Notes: a model not told the origin generated them from the letters alone. A stretch of 28,748 bases of DNA from DASUZD01 sp036377055 (GCA_036377055.1 DASUZD010000008.1:1-28748), one strand, 5' to 3'; positions 8,347-16,861 are shown, counted from the first letter of the stretch. Numbers and translations are program-made.

Positions 8347-8376
8347 TTGTCAATCGGCGGACGAACGGCGTACACT
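8347..8376 (+). promoter_or_regulatory. Promoter of the nuclease-VWA gene
   Basis: TTGTCA (8347-8352), 18-nt spacer, TACACT (8371-8376). Transcription would begin near 8383, only about 9 nt before the ATG at 8392. The in-frame TTG at 8347 is part of the -35 hexamer and so is not the start codon. Confidence 0.55.
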
Positions 8377-8391
8377 CGACTGAGCGGCGGC

Positions 8392-10335
8392 ATGGGCGGA
8401 TCGTCGTCTTTCCTGCTCGAGTCGGACTCCCCCAGCGGGATCTGGGAGTTCCTAGTCGACTCCGGGAGCATCCGGCCGCAGGACTACGACTGCGGCCTGG
8501 TCGGCCTCCTCTTCGAGCGTGCGGGGCTATCAAGGGAGCAGTTCATGGTGGCGCTCCTCGGCGCGCTGCAGCCGTTCGCGCGGATGATGAGCGAGCTGTG
8601 TGAGTTCTTCGAGCGCCACGACGTCCGTGGCACCGGCGAAGGGCTCAAGATGCGTTTCCGCTTCGAGGACGCCGCCGACGAGCTCAGCTTCGACCTCGAG
8701 TACTTCCGCGAGACACTCGCCCGCTGGGAGCAGGTGCGCGCGACGCTCGAGGCGATCGGCTGGACAGTGGGGTCGCTCTGGGAGCTCTCACACTGCTTCG
8801 AGCCGGACGTATCGTGGGACGACCGCCACGCGGGCCCGCGGACGCCGGCAGCAAGGGAGTGGGTCGAGAAGAACATGTATCCGGCGCGCGAGCACGCGCG
8901 GATGCACTGGTCCTCGCCGCTTCCCCCGGTGCCACCGCCTGTCGGAGCGGCCGACGTGGACGAGTGGGTCGCGCGCGTCCACGCCGTGCTCACCATGGTC
9001 GCCATGGCCTGCGCGCCGTACGCGGATTATCGGGAGCTCTACGCAGCGGCACATAGTCAGAGCGGCGACGCCGTGGAAGACGCACTGATCGGCGAGACCG
9101 GGCAGATGGTCGAGGACTGGCCGGTGCGCGAGCTCCAGCGCCTCGAGAGCGATCCCGGGCGGATGGTCGAGGACTGGCCGGTGCGCGAGCTCCAGCACCT
9201 CGAGAGCGATTACTTCAGCGGCGCGCTCGCCGCGGCGCTCTGGATCTGGGTCGAGCGGCTTCAGGGGCTTCCACTGGCGGAGCTCCAAGCTCGAGCTCGT
9301 CCTGTCGTCGCGGAGCTCGACCGGGTCTTCGCGTCGCGTCCGCGAGGAATGGTGGAGGTGACGCAGCAGGTCGAGAGACTGGCCGAGTTCCTCGACCTTC
9401 CTATCTGGAAGCGGCGACACAGTCTCTACCAGGCATGGCTCGTCCCGGTCGTCGAGAAGGCGCTTCACCGCTATCCAGTGGAGATCCACCACGACGACGG
9501 AGTCCTCCGGTTTGGCTTCGCCAAGACGCACATCGCGACGTTCACCGCCGAAGAGGGCGCCGTCCGGCTCTTCGCCGAACTCAAGTCGCCGATGCGGAAA
9601 CCGAAGGTGCGGAAGAGCCGAACGGAGAATGTCCAGCCGGACTATGTGCTCGTCGGTGGTGACACGGAGGATTCCACGCTCGTCGTCCTCGAGACGAAGC
9701 AGTACCTGAGGTCGAGTGTCAAGAACTTCGGCGAAGCGCTGTCCGACTACGTCGACGCCCACCCGGAGGCTACCGTGATCGTCGCGAACTACGGCCCGAT
9801 GTCGCCGAACGTCATGGCGGCGCTCAAGCCCGAAGTGGCGCGATGGGCACGAGCGATCGGCGACGTGCGGCCGCAATCCGTCGATGCGCTCCGCGAGTTG
9901 CAGCGAGCAATCGTGCTACAGATGCCACCTCCACCCGGCGGGCCGGCTGCGGACGACGTGCGCGAAGGAGCCGACTTGATCGTCGTCGACGTCTCGGCTT
10001 CGATGGATGAGGACCTCGGCTCGCCCAGCGTCATCGACGCGCTGCGTCGACTCGCCGAGGAAAGCCCTGACGCACGCTGGCTCGCGATCGACACGGAGGT
10101 TCGCTTCAGCGGCACCGGCGTCACGGCGCTTGAGGGTGTGCTCGGCGTTTCGAGAGACGGCTCGACCGATCTGCCCGCGGCGCTCACGGAGGAGCACCTG
10201 CGCGGTGCTGTGCTCGTGACGGACGCCGACGGACGATCCCAGTTCGCGGACACGGACGGCTTACGTGCCCTCGGAATCGTAAGCCGAGGATCGATTGAAT
10301 GGATCGACCTGCCGGCGCAAGCGGGCTCCGACTGA
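8392..10335 (+). CDS. PD-(D/E)XK nuclease-like plus VWA domain protein
   Basis: 647-aa protein, probably cytoplasmic, of no family I recognise. Residues 1-400 are mostly helical and charged and contain a 19-residue tandem repeat (about 236-273). Residues about 375-480 resemble a PD-(D/E)XK nuclease core: D417 in QPDYVLVGG, 16 residues, then E434 and K436 in LVVLETKQY. Residues about 528-640 are a VWA domain with a full metal-ion-dependent adhesion site: D533-x-S535-x-S537 in VDVSASMDED, T592 in GSTDLPAAL and D611 in VLVTDADG. A nuclease-type core joined to a VWA domain suggests metal-dependent cutting or DNA binding under VWA-mediated control, as in defence or repair, but this is inference. 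It has its own promoter. Codon use is less G/C-biased than the neighbours, a hint of transfer. Confidence 0.72.
   Translation: MGGSSSFLLESDSPSGIWEFLVDSGSIRPQDYDCGLVGLLFERAGLSREQFMVALLGALQPFARMMSELCEFFERHDVRGTGEGLKMRFRFEDAADELSFDLEYFRETLARWEQVRATLEAIGWTVGSLWELSHCFEPDVSWDDRHAGPRTPAAREWVEKNMYPAREHARMHWSSPLPPVPPPVGAADVDEWVARVHAVLTMVAMACAPYADYRELYAAAHSQSGDAVEDALIGETGQMVEDWPVRELQRLESDPGRMVEDWPVRELQHLESDYFSGALAAALWIWVERLQGLPLAELQARARPVVAELDRVFASRPRGMVEVTQQVERLAEFLDLPIWKRRHSLYQAWLVPVVEKALHRYPVEIHHDDGVLRFGFAKTHIATFTAEEGAVRLFAELKSPMRKPKVRKSRTENVQPDYVLVGGDTEDSTLVVLETKQYLRSSVKNFGEALSDYVDAHPEATVIVANYGPMSPNVMAALKPEVARWARAIGDVRPQSVDALRELQRAIVLQMPPPPGGPAADDVREGADLIVVDVSASMDEDLGSPSVIDALRRLAEESPDARWLAIDTEVRFSGTGVTALEGVLGVSRDGSTDLPAALTEEHLRGAVLVTDADGRSQFADTDGLRALGIVSRGSIEWIDLPAQAGSD
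9098..9211 (+). repeat. 57-bp in-frame tandem duplication
   Basis: Two adjacent 57-bp units (9098-9154 and 9155-9211) differ at only about three bases. Each encodes 19 residues around MVEDWPVRELQ-x-LESD. Near identity at the DNA level indicates recent duplication or slippage inside the nuclease-VWA gene, upstream of the nuclease-like core. Confidence 0.95.
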
Positions 10336-10506
10336 GCGCTTGCCGCGACGCCACCGGCTGAGGACTTGCAGGACCTGAAACTGCTCGAGCCCAGCGCTGC
10401 TCGGGTGTTACGAGCGTCGCTGCTCGACCGCTCGGAAGTGGTCGAAGCCGTGCAGCTGATCGTGGAGGCGGGAGAAGCTGCCGGGGAACGCTGGTTATCG
10501 GCGTAA
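10336..10506 (+). other. In-frame ORF continuing after the nuclease-VWA stop codon
   Basis: After the TGA at 10333-10335 the same frame stays open for 56 codons to a TAA at 10504. It encodes a helix-forming stretch with leucine-rich segments (DLKLLEPSAARVLRASLL, then VVEAVQLIVEAG). It may be the lost C-terminus of the preceding protein (nonsense mutation, read-through or base error), or a separate small ORF starting at TTG 10369 or GTG 10408. No ribosome site is visible. It fills most of the 186-bp gap before the exporter operon. Confidence 0.35.
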
Positions 10507-10521
10507 CGTAGTCCGCACGTC

Positions 10522-13500
10522 GTGACCGCCTGGCTGGGACCGCTCGCCGCGCCCGCTTCCCTCGGGGCGCGCAGGATCAGGGTTCGGCCCTTCGGTGCCC
10601 TCGTGCTCGCCGCCGCCGTGGGCGCAGCCGCAGGACTGATCGGGTGGAGCAGCCTGGTCGCCGCGCTCTCGCAGGAGGACAACGTCGGACTTCGGCTCCG
10701 GTCGCTGCCGATCGAGCAGCGCTCGCTCCAGGTCGTCTACTTCACGCTCCCGGGGGAGGCCGACTTCCGGGCGCCGACGGTAGCCGATGCGTTTCACTCA
10801 GTCGGCGTCACCGGCGCGGCGCACCGGCTCCGAATCTGGCACTCCCTCGAGCCGCGCGACCCGCTCGGAACGCGCGTCGCCGTCGTCGCGAATCGCGCAG
10901 ACGTCGAGGTCACCGCAGGGCGGCGGCCGAGGGGCTGCCGCGGGAACGTCTGCGAGGCGCTCGCGCTCGGCGGGAGGCTTCGCGTCGGCGACCGGGTGCG
11001 GCTCGGCGGCGGGCTCTCGGCGCTCGTCGTCGGCCGCGGAAGCGTCCTCGGCGCGCTTCCCGGTGCGCGCTCCGAGCTTGGGCGCCGGCCGCTACTGGTC
11101 CGCTCGCTGACGAAGCGGCTCGAGGCGGTCGTCGATCCGCACGGCAGCACCGTCGTCGCGGCGGCGCCACTCGATCCCGACCGGGTGCACGGCTTCGACG
11201 CGCGAGCGATCGCCGAGCGGCTGCGGCGCACGATCGGGAGGCTCGAGCTCGGCGACCCGCTCGTGCGCGCGTCCGCGCCGGTCACGCTCCTCCAGGAGCT
11301 CGCGGACCGAGGCGACGTCGCCCGCGGCCGGCTCCGGCTCGTGGCGGCCGAGGGAGCTGCGCTGCTCCTCGCGTTCGGCGTCTTCGTCGCGGTCGCACGG
11401 CGGCGGGAGACCGAGACGCTCGAGACGACGCTGGAGACGCTCGGCGCGTCGCGCTTGCAGGTCTGGTCGGCACGCGCGATGGACGCGCTCGTGCCCGCTC
11501 TCGTCGGCACCGTCGCAGCGCTCGCCGGGGTGGTCGCCGCGGCCTTTGTCGTCGCGGGCCGGCGCGGCCTCCCGCACGGCTTCGTCTCGGCGGCGCTTCC
11601 GGGCGAGACGATCGCCGCGATGGTCGCGGCCGGGCTGGCGGCCGCCATCCTGCTCACGGTTGCGGGCTCCGATTGGCGCGTGAGCCGCCGCGGGTTCGGG
11701 CCGCTCGAGCTGGCGGCGCTCGCGGCGTTCGGGATCCTCGTCTGGCAGGCGGCCGCGACCGGCGCACTCGACCCGCAACGCGTCTCCGCGCACGGCGGCG
11801 ACCCGATCCTCCCGCTCCTGCCTGGGCTCGCGTTCTTCGCCGCAGCTGTCCTGCTCCTGCGCGGGCTACCGCCCGCGCTGCGTCTTGCCGAGCGCGGCGC
11901 GCGCCACGGGCCCGACGCGCTGCGGCTCGCGCTGCTGACGGCGGCTCGAAGCCCGGCGCAGGCGGCGGCCGCGACGACGTTTCTCGCCGTCACGGTCGGC
12001 GCGTCGCTCTTCAGCCTTGCGTACCGGGACACGCTTGATCGCCAGGCGGGCGACCAGGCGCGCTTCGTCGCAGGTGCGGAATGGCGCGTGAGCCACCGCG
12101 TCCAGAACCGCCTCGCGACCGCCGCGCCGCTCACCGCGTTCGCCGGTGTCTCGCCCGAGGCTCCGACTCCGGCGCTCCGGCTGGAGGGATCGGTCTTCCA
12201 GGCGGCGCCGGAAGGCGGGCTGCTTCCGGTGCAGGTGGTCGGGCTTCCGGCGGCGAGCCTCGGGCGCGTGCTCGGCTGGCGCGACTCCTTCTCCGGCCTC
12301 TCGCGCGACGAGATCGCCCGGCGGCTGCGGCCGCGGCCAGTGCGGCTCGCGGGCATCCGGCTGGGCGGCGACGCGAGCGCGATCCGCGTGTGGGCGCGCT
12401 CGCAAACCGACTATCCCCGCGTCGTCGTGCTCCACCTGCTCCTGCGCGGGCAGGCGTTCGCGGACGTCTCGCTCGGGATCGTGTTCCGCAAGTGGCAGCT
12501 CCTCAGGACGCGGCTGCAGCCTTCGACGCGCGGCGCGCAGCTGATCGGGATCGACTTCATGCCGACGTACGTGCCGATCTCGTTCAAGTACGACCCGAAG
12601 GGATTCGTCGAGCTCGGGCCGATCCAGGTGCGCCGCGCGGCCGGCTGGGCATCACTGCCGTCGGTCGGCGATTGGGCCGAGTCGGTCGAACCGGACGCGA
12701 CGGCGGGCGTCCTCAGCTCCGCGCGCTTCGCCGGCGCTCCCGTGACGCACGGCATCCGCTTCGACCTCAACGGAACTTTTCAGCCGCTGATCCACCCGAG
12801 CTTCGGGCTGCCCGCGCCGCTGCCGGGCTTCGTAACCGGCGCGGTGCCCGCCGTCGTGAGCGAACCGGTCGCGGCGGAGCAGGTCGACCGCCTGTTGACG
12901 CTCCAGGTCGCCGGTAAGCAGGTGCCGCTGCGCGTCGTCGGGACCGCGCGGCTCTTCCCGACCGTCGTGGCGCGGCCGGACAGCTTCGTCCTCGTCGACT
13001 ACGACACGCTCTTCGCCACCCTGAACGCGGACCAGCCGGGGCTCGCGCCTCCTTCCGAGGCCTGGTTCTTCCGGCCGCCGCCGCCGAGGCTCGGCCAGGC
13101 GCTCGCACGAGCGCGGTTCCATGAGCCTCGCGTCGTGCGGCTCGACGCGCTGACCGTCGCGGCACGGAGCGACCCGCTCGCGGCCGGCACGCGAAGAGTT
13201 CTCGGCGTCGCCGCCGTCGTCGCGGCCGCGCTCGCGCTCGTCGGGCTCGTGCTCGGCACGCGTTCCGCGCTCCTCTCGGAGCGGGTCGTCTCGGCCGAGT
13301 ACGAGGCGCTCGGCCTCTCCCCGCGCGCCCTTAGCCGGAGCGCCCAGATCCGGACGATCGCGCTCGCGGCGCTCGGGCTCGTCGCCGCGCTCGCCGGCGC
13401 GCTCCTCGGGGTTCGGCTGATCGCCGCGGGGGTGGCCGTCACCGGGACGGCGCGAACGCCGCTGCCGCCGATCGTCACGTCGATCCCGTGGGCGATAGTC

Positions 13501-13602
13501 GTCGCCGTCGTCGCGGCCGTCGCAGTTGCGGCCGTCGCGATCGCCGCGGTGCTCACCGGACGGACGCTGCGGGAGGCTCCCGGGAGGAGGCTGCGCGCGT
13601 AG
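10522..13602 (+). CDS. ABC exporter permease, FtsX/MacB-like
   Basis: 1026-aa membrane protein, large enough to hold two FtsX-type units. There is an N-terminal membrane helix (about residues 25-48), then a long extracytoplasmic segment. A central cluster of hydrophobic helices follows (about 270-510), then a second large extracytoplasmic region, and three C-terminal helices (about 890-1020). The segment around LLSERVVSAEYEALGLSPRAL between the last helices is the cytoplasmic coupling loop usual in FtsX/MacB permeases. Such proteins move lipoproteins, peptides or lipids, or transmit force to the envelope. The GTG start has no clear ribosome site, but TAACGT lies 12 nt upstream. The next gene, the ATPase, begins directly after the stop, so the two form one exporter. 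The substrate is unknown. Confidence 0.85.
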   Translation: MTAWLGPLAAPASLGARRIRVRPFGALVLAAAVGAAAGLIGWSSLVAALSQEDNVGLRLRSLPIEQRSLQVVYFTLPGEADFRAPTVADAFHSVGVTGAAHRLRIWHSLEPRDPLGTRVAVVANRADVEVTAGRRPRGCRGNVCEALALGGRLRVGDRVRLGGGLSALVVGRGSVLGALPGARSELGRRPLLVRSLTKRLEAVVDPHGSTVVAAAPLDPDRVHGFDARAIAERLRRTIGRLELGDPLVRASAPVTLLQELADRGDVARGRLRLVAAEGAALLLAFGVFVAVARRRETETLETTLETLGASRLQVWSARAMDALVPALVGTVAALAGVVAAAFVVAGRRGLPHGFVSAALPGETIAAMVAAGLAAAILLTVAGSDWRVSRRGFGPLELAALAAFGILVWQAAATGALDPQRVSAHGGDPILPLLPGLAFFAAAVLLLRGLPPALRLAERGARHGPDALRLALLTAARSPAQAAAATTFLAVTVGASLFSLAYRDTLDRQAGDQARFVAGAEWRVSHRVQNRLATAAPLTAFAGVSPEAPTPALRLEGSVFQAAPEGGLLPVQVVGLPAASLGRVLGWRDSFSGLSRDEIARRLRPRPVRLAGIRLGGDASAIRVWARSQTDYPRVVVLHLLLRGQAFADVSLGIVFRKWQLLRTRLQPSTRGAQLIGIDFMPTYVPISFKYDPKGFVELGPIQVRRAAGWASLPSVGDWAESVEPDATAGVLSSARFAGAPVTHGIRFDLNGTFQPLIHPSFGLPAPLPGFVTGAVPAVVSEPVAAEQVDRLLTLQVAGKQVPLRVVGTARLFPTVVARPDSFVLVDYDTLFATLNADQPGLAPPSEAWFFRPPPPRLGQALARARFHEPRVVRLDALTVAARSDPLAAGTRRVLGVAAVVAAALALVGLVLGTRSALLSERVVSAEYEALGLSPRALSRSAQIRTIALAALGLVAALAGALLGVRLIAAGVAVTGTARTPLPPIVTSIPWAIVVAVVAAVAVAAVAIAAVLTGRTLREAPGRRLRA

Positions 13603-15138
13603 ATGGCTGCCGTCCGCGCCGACGACCTGTTCCACCTCTATCGGGCGGCGCACGGCGACGTCGCGGCGCTTCGCGGCCTCTCGCTGGAGCTGCGCGACGG
13701 GGAGATCGTCTCGGTGCTCGGGCCGACCGGCTCCGGAAAGACGACGCTCCTTCGCCTCTGCGCCGGCTTCGACCGGCCGTCGAGCGGGTCGCTCGCCGTC
13801 CTCGGCCGGCAGGTCGCGCAGCTCCCGCCGCGCGAGCGCGCACGGTTCCGCCAGCGGTCGATCGGGATCGTCCGGCAGCACTACCACCGCGCGCTGCCGC
13901 CGGAGCTGACCGCGGAGGAGATCGTGATCTTCCCGCTGCGGCTGCTCGGCCGCGTGCGTGCGGACGGACGACGGCGCGCGGACGCGCTGCTCCGCGAGGC
14001 CGGCCTCGCGCAGAAGGCGAGGTCGCGGCCGGCCGAGCTCTCCGGCGGGGAGCAGCAGCGGCTCGCGGTCTGCGCTGCGCTCGTCAAGCGGCCGCGCCTG
14101 CTTCTGGCCGACGAGCCGACCGGCGAGCTCGACGCGCGTGCGACGCAGACGCTGGTCGAGCTGCTCGTAGGGCTCACGCGCGAAGCCGGCGCGTCGGCGC
14201 TCGTCGTCACGCACGACAGCGAGGTCGCCGCCGCCACCGACCGGACGATCCATATCCGCGACGGCCGGCTTGCGGCCGAGGGAACCGTTCGCCCCGTGCT
14301 GATCGTCGACGAGCAGGGTTGGCTTCGGCTTCCGGGGGCGCTGCGCGAGCACGCGGGGGTCCGCGAGCGCGTCAGAGCCCGCGCGAGCTGGGGGAAGGTC
14401 GAGCTGCTCGCCGAGGATCCGTCGACGCAGGCGCGGCCGCCGGGTCCGCCCGCGCCGCGGCTCGCGGCCTCGGAGAAGCGGGAGACGGAGCTCGCGCTCG
14501 CGGGCGTGACGAAGGACTTCCCGGGCCGCGAGCGGCCGGTGGTCAGCGAGCTCTCGTGGACGTTCGCGCCGGAGCACCTGCACGTCGTCGTCGGCCCCTC
14601 GGGGAGCGGAAAGACGACGTTGCTCAACCTGCTCGCCGCGCTCGAGCGGCCGGATCGCGGCGAGGTCTGGGTCGGCGGCGAGCGCGTGGACTCGCTCGGC
14701 GCCGAGGACGCCGCTCGCTTCCGGCGGCGGACGATCGGCTACGTCTCGCAGCACTCGACGCTCGTGGACTTCCTTTCGGCGCAGGAGAACGTCGAGCTGG
14801 CGCTCACCGTGCGCGGGTTCCCGCGCGACGAGGCCCGTGCGCGAGCGGCGCGCTGGCTCGACTGGGTCGGACTCGGCGAGCTCCTCGAGCGGCGGGGCGA
14901 CCGGCTCTCGGGCGGGGAGCAGCGCCGCGTCGCCGTGGCGAGGGCGCTCGCGCCGGGGCCGCGGGTGCTGCTCGCCGACGAGCCGACGGCGCACCTCGAC
15001 CGCGTCTCCGGCCGCCTCGTGATCCGGCTGCTGCGCGACGCGGTCCGCGAAGGTGGGACGACGGTGGTGGCGGCGAGCCACGACCCGGACCTCGCCGCGG
15101 CCGCGGATGCCCGATTGCCGCTCGGGACGATTCACTAG
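13603..15138 (+). CDS. Tandem ABC ATPase (two fused LolD/MacB-like domains)
   Basis: 511-aa cytoplasmic protein carrying both nucleotide-binding domains of the exporter. Domain 1 (residues 1 to about 225) has Walker A GPTGSGKT (40-47), signature LSGGEQQRLAV, Walker B LLLADEPTGELD and switch VVTHD. Domain 2 (about 290-511) has GPSGSGKT, LSGGEQRRVAV, VLLADEPTAHLD and AASHD. All catalytic motifs are intact in both, so neither site looks degenerate. Each domain resembles LolD/MacB/FtsE, which partner FtsX-type permeases. The ATG follows the permease stop (TAG) with no gap, so expression is coupled. A linker of about 65 residues joins the domains. Two fused ATPase domains matched to one double-length permease suggest a 1:1 transporter rather than the usual homodimers. 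Confidence 0.93.
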   Translation: MAAVRADDLFHLYRAAHGDVAALRGLSLELRDGEIVSVLGPTGSGKTTLLRLCAGFDRPSSGSLAVLGRQVAQLPPRERARFRQRSIGIVRQHYHRALPPELTAEEIVIFPLRLLGRVRADGRRRADALLREAGLAQKARSRPAELSGGEQQRLAVCAALVKRPRLLLADEPTGELDARATQTLVELLVGLTREAGASALVVTHDSEVAAATDRTIHIRDGRLAAEGTVRPVLIVDEQGWLRLPGALREHAGVRERVRARASWGKVELLAEDPSTQARPPGPPAPRLAASEKRETELALAGVTKDFPGRERPVVSELSWTFAPEHLHVVVGPSGSGKTTLLNLLAALERPDRGEVWVGGERVDSLGAEDAARFRRRTIGYVSQHSTLVDFLSAQENVELALTVRGFPRDEARARAARWLDWVGLGELLERRGDRLSGGEQRRVAVARALAPGPRVLLADEPTAHLDRVSGRLVIRLLRDAVREGGTTVVAASHDPDLAAAADARLPLGTIH

Positions 15139-15162
15139 AAGGGTTTTGGGTAACGCGGGCGT

Positions 15163-15420
15163 ATGCCTGCGACGATGGACCGGCAGGGTCGGCTGATGTT
15201 CTTCCGCGTCGTGGGCGAAGTAGACGTCGTCCACCTCCGGATCGGAGCGAGGAGAACGCTCTGCGGAATCGATACGGCCGACTGCTACGAGTACACGACC
15301 GGCCCCCTCGACGCGGCCGACGCGCCCCACGTCACGTGCGACTCCTGTCTCGCCTCGCCGCTCGCGCTGCGTGAGCCTCTCGTAAGCTTCGGCTTCGTTC
15401 GCCGCCCTGCCGCGCACTAG
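15163..15420 (+). CDS. Small Cys-containing protein, possible zinc ribbon
   Basis: 85-aa protein with no signal peptide. A beta-rich N-terminal half (LMFFRVVGEVDVVHLRIG) is followed by TLCGIDTADC and then HVTCDSCLAS. The two Cys groups could form a metal-binding site of zinc-ribbon type; small actinobacterial proteins with an LCG...VTC-x-x-C pattern are common, but I cannot name a family. It lies 24 bp after the exporter ATPase in the same direction and may be cotranscribed. TAACGC lies 6 nt before the ATG, a weak hint of a leaderless start. An ATG at 15175 is an alternative. Confidence 0.6.
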   Translation: MPATMDRQGRLMFFRVVGEVDVVHLRIGARRTLCGIDTADCYEYTTGPLDAADAPHVTCDSCLASPLALREPLVSFGFVRRPAAH

Positions 15421-15423
15421 CGC

Positions 15424-15452
15424 TTGATCCGCCGACGGCGGAGGTGCAATGT
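15424..15452 (+). promoter_or_regulatory. Promoter of the cytoplasmic beta-propeller gene
   Basis: TTGATC (15424-15429), 17-nt spacer, CAATGT (15447-15452), then 6 nt to the ATG at 15459. The spacing fits a leaderless transcript. The -10 is weak. The only ribosome-site-like GGAGG lies 14 nt from the ATG, too far to work well. Confidence 0.35.
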
Positions 15453-15458
15453 AGCCAC

Positions 15459-16406
15459 ATGCTCCTCGTGACCTTCCACAGCGGCAACGTCCGTGCCTAC
15501 GCGGATCACGGCAAGGAGACGAAGGACGTGCTGAACCCGGCGCCGACAGACGCCGAGCTGCGCGCGTTGGGGCCCGCCCCGGGCGGGGCGCTGTGGGTCG
15601 CGAACGGGAGCAAGAGCCAGAGCGCGATCCTCGGCTACAGCGGCTCGGGGTCGAAGTACACGGGCGGGGCAGCGATCGTCAAGTACCCGGACGCCGAGGC
15701 GCTCTGGCACCCGTTCGACTTCACGTTCAGCCCCGACGGGAGCGAGTGCTACGTGTCCAACCAGGACACGAACGTGGTCGCCCGGTTCGTGGTCGGCCCG
15801 GGCGGAAAGAGCATGAAAGCGGCCCCGGTCGCGCCCGTGCTCAAGGGGACGTTCCTCGACGGCACCTTCGTCGCGTCGGCGCGCGGCGACCTTTGCAAGG
15901 TCCGTGCCACGACGCCGGTCGATCCAGAGGACGGCGGGCTGAGCGTGGCATGTGACCCGAGCAGGACGGACTGCTGCAAGCCGGACAATTCCGTTCGCGG
16001 CGTCCTGTGGACGAACGGCGTTCTGTACGTCGCCGACGAGGTCGGAAACGCGGTGCGCGTCTACGGCGCGGACGGGACGTATCTCGGCTCCGGCAGTGTG
16101 CCCACGCCGGTGCACCTGCTCGAGGCGGCCGGGCAGCTGTACGTCACGGGGACCGGCGGGATCTTCGTCTCCGATCTCGCGTCCGGACCGTCGTGGACTC
16201 TCACGTTCCCCTCGACGCCGACCATCGCGCTGACGAAGGCAGCGGGCATGACGGTCGGCGCGAACGGCTCGCTCTACGTCGTGACGCGCGAAACGACGAA
16301 CGCCCAGATGTACGAGTTCGCGATGCCGCTCAAGCCGGGCGAGCAGCCGACGAGGTCCTTCCCCGTCCACGCGAGCCCCGAGTTCGTGCTCTACGTCCCG
16401 GGCTAA
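15459..16406 (+). CDS. Beta-propeller (NHL/YncE-like) protein
   Basis: 315-aa protein built of repeated short beta-strand units of propeller type: GALWVANG, SECYVSNQDTNVVARF, GVLYVADEVGNAVRVYGADG, GQLYVTGTGGIFVSD and GSLYVVTRET. The repeats match NHL/YVTN-like folds, which usually serve as binding scaffolds. No signal peptide is seen with this start. Oddly for a cytoplasmic protein it has a Cys-rich loop (ACDPSRTDCCKPD) that would suit a secreted, disulfide-bonded protein, so the real N-terminus could be missing. The GTG at 15444 is an alternative start but adds no signal sequence. Its stop is 1 bp from the stop of the convergent secreted-protein gene. Function is unknown. Confidence 0.75.
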   Translation: MLLVTFHSGNVRAYADHGKETKDVLNPAPTDAELRALGPAPGGALWVANGSKSQSAILGYSGSGSKYTGGAAIVKYPDAEALWHPFDFTFSPDGSECYVSNQDTNVVARFVVGPGGKSMKAAPVAPVLKGTFLDGTFVASARGDLCKVRATTPVDPEDGGLSVACDPSRTDCCKPDNSVRGVLWTNGVLYVADEVGNAVRVYGADGTYLGSGSVPTPVHLLEAAGQLYVTGTGGIFVSDLASGPSWTLTFPSTPTIALTKAAGMTVGANGSLYVVTRETTNAQMYEFAMPLKPGEQPTRSFPVHASPEFVLYVPG

Positions 16407-16407
16407 G

Positions 16408-16833
16408 TCAGTGTGACTTCGCGAGCGTGCTCGGCGTGACGCGGAGCGGCTGGAGCTTCGTCGCGAGGCACGTGAGATGCCCCGCGAGCTTCGTCGGCAC
16501 TCGGTACCACTGGCCCTTCTGGAACCGGCCTAGGTTGACGCCGTAGCTCAGGAACCGGTCGAGGCCGCGGCCGGCCACGACGCCCGTCGCGTAGCCGTTC
16601 GTGAACCGAAGCTCGTACGCGCGGGCGCCCATGCGCGGCGGCTTTGACTTCGGCGGGCTCCCGCCGGAGTAGTAGAAGGCGCCGATCGTCGGCAGCACCT
16701 TCGCGTCAACGATCGCGATGCACCGCTTCGCGTTGCAGATCCGGAGGTCGCCGGGCTGGAAGTCCTTCGCGCCGGCCCCGGTGACGAGGAGGAGCGCGAG
16801 CGTCGCGAGCAGAGCTCCGGCGGCGAGTCGCAT
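16408..16833 (-). CDS. Small secreted protein of unknown function
   Basis: 141-aa protein with a clear signal peptide (MRLAAGALLATLALLLVTGA, cleavage probably after AGA). The mature part is basic, with Cys pair ICNAKRC near its start and a third Cys in HLTCLA near the end. I do not recognise a family; the pattern resembles small exported proteins of Thermoleophilia. The ATG at 16833 is chosen; a TTG directly before it is possible. TACTCT lies 8 nt upstream and may be a -10. It sits 28 bp downstream of coxE in the same direction, so it could also be read through from coxDE, but nothing in the sequence links it to CO dehydrogenase. Confidence 0.75.
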   Translation of the reverse strand: MRLAAGALLATLALLLVTGAGAKDFQPGDLRICNAKRCIAIVDAKVLPTIGAFYYSGGSPPKSKPPRMGARAYELRFTNGYATGVVAGRGLDRFLSYGVNLGRFQKGQWYRVPTKLAGHLTCLATKLQPLRVTPSTLAKSH

Positions 16834-16861
16834 CAACGGAGAGAGTACGCCTCCGTCGCGG

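Noticed and set aside
12652..15417. 921-codon antisense ORF opposite the exporter genes
   Set aside because: Shadow of the permease and twin ATPase; no domain motif in its translation.
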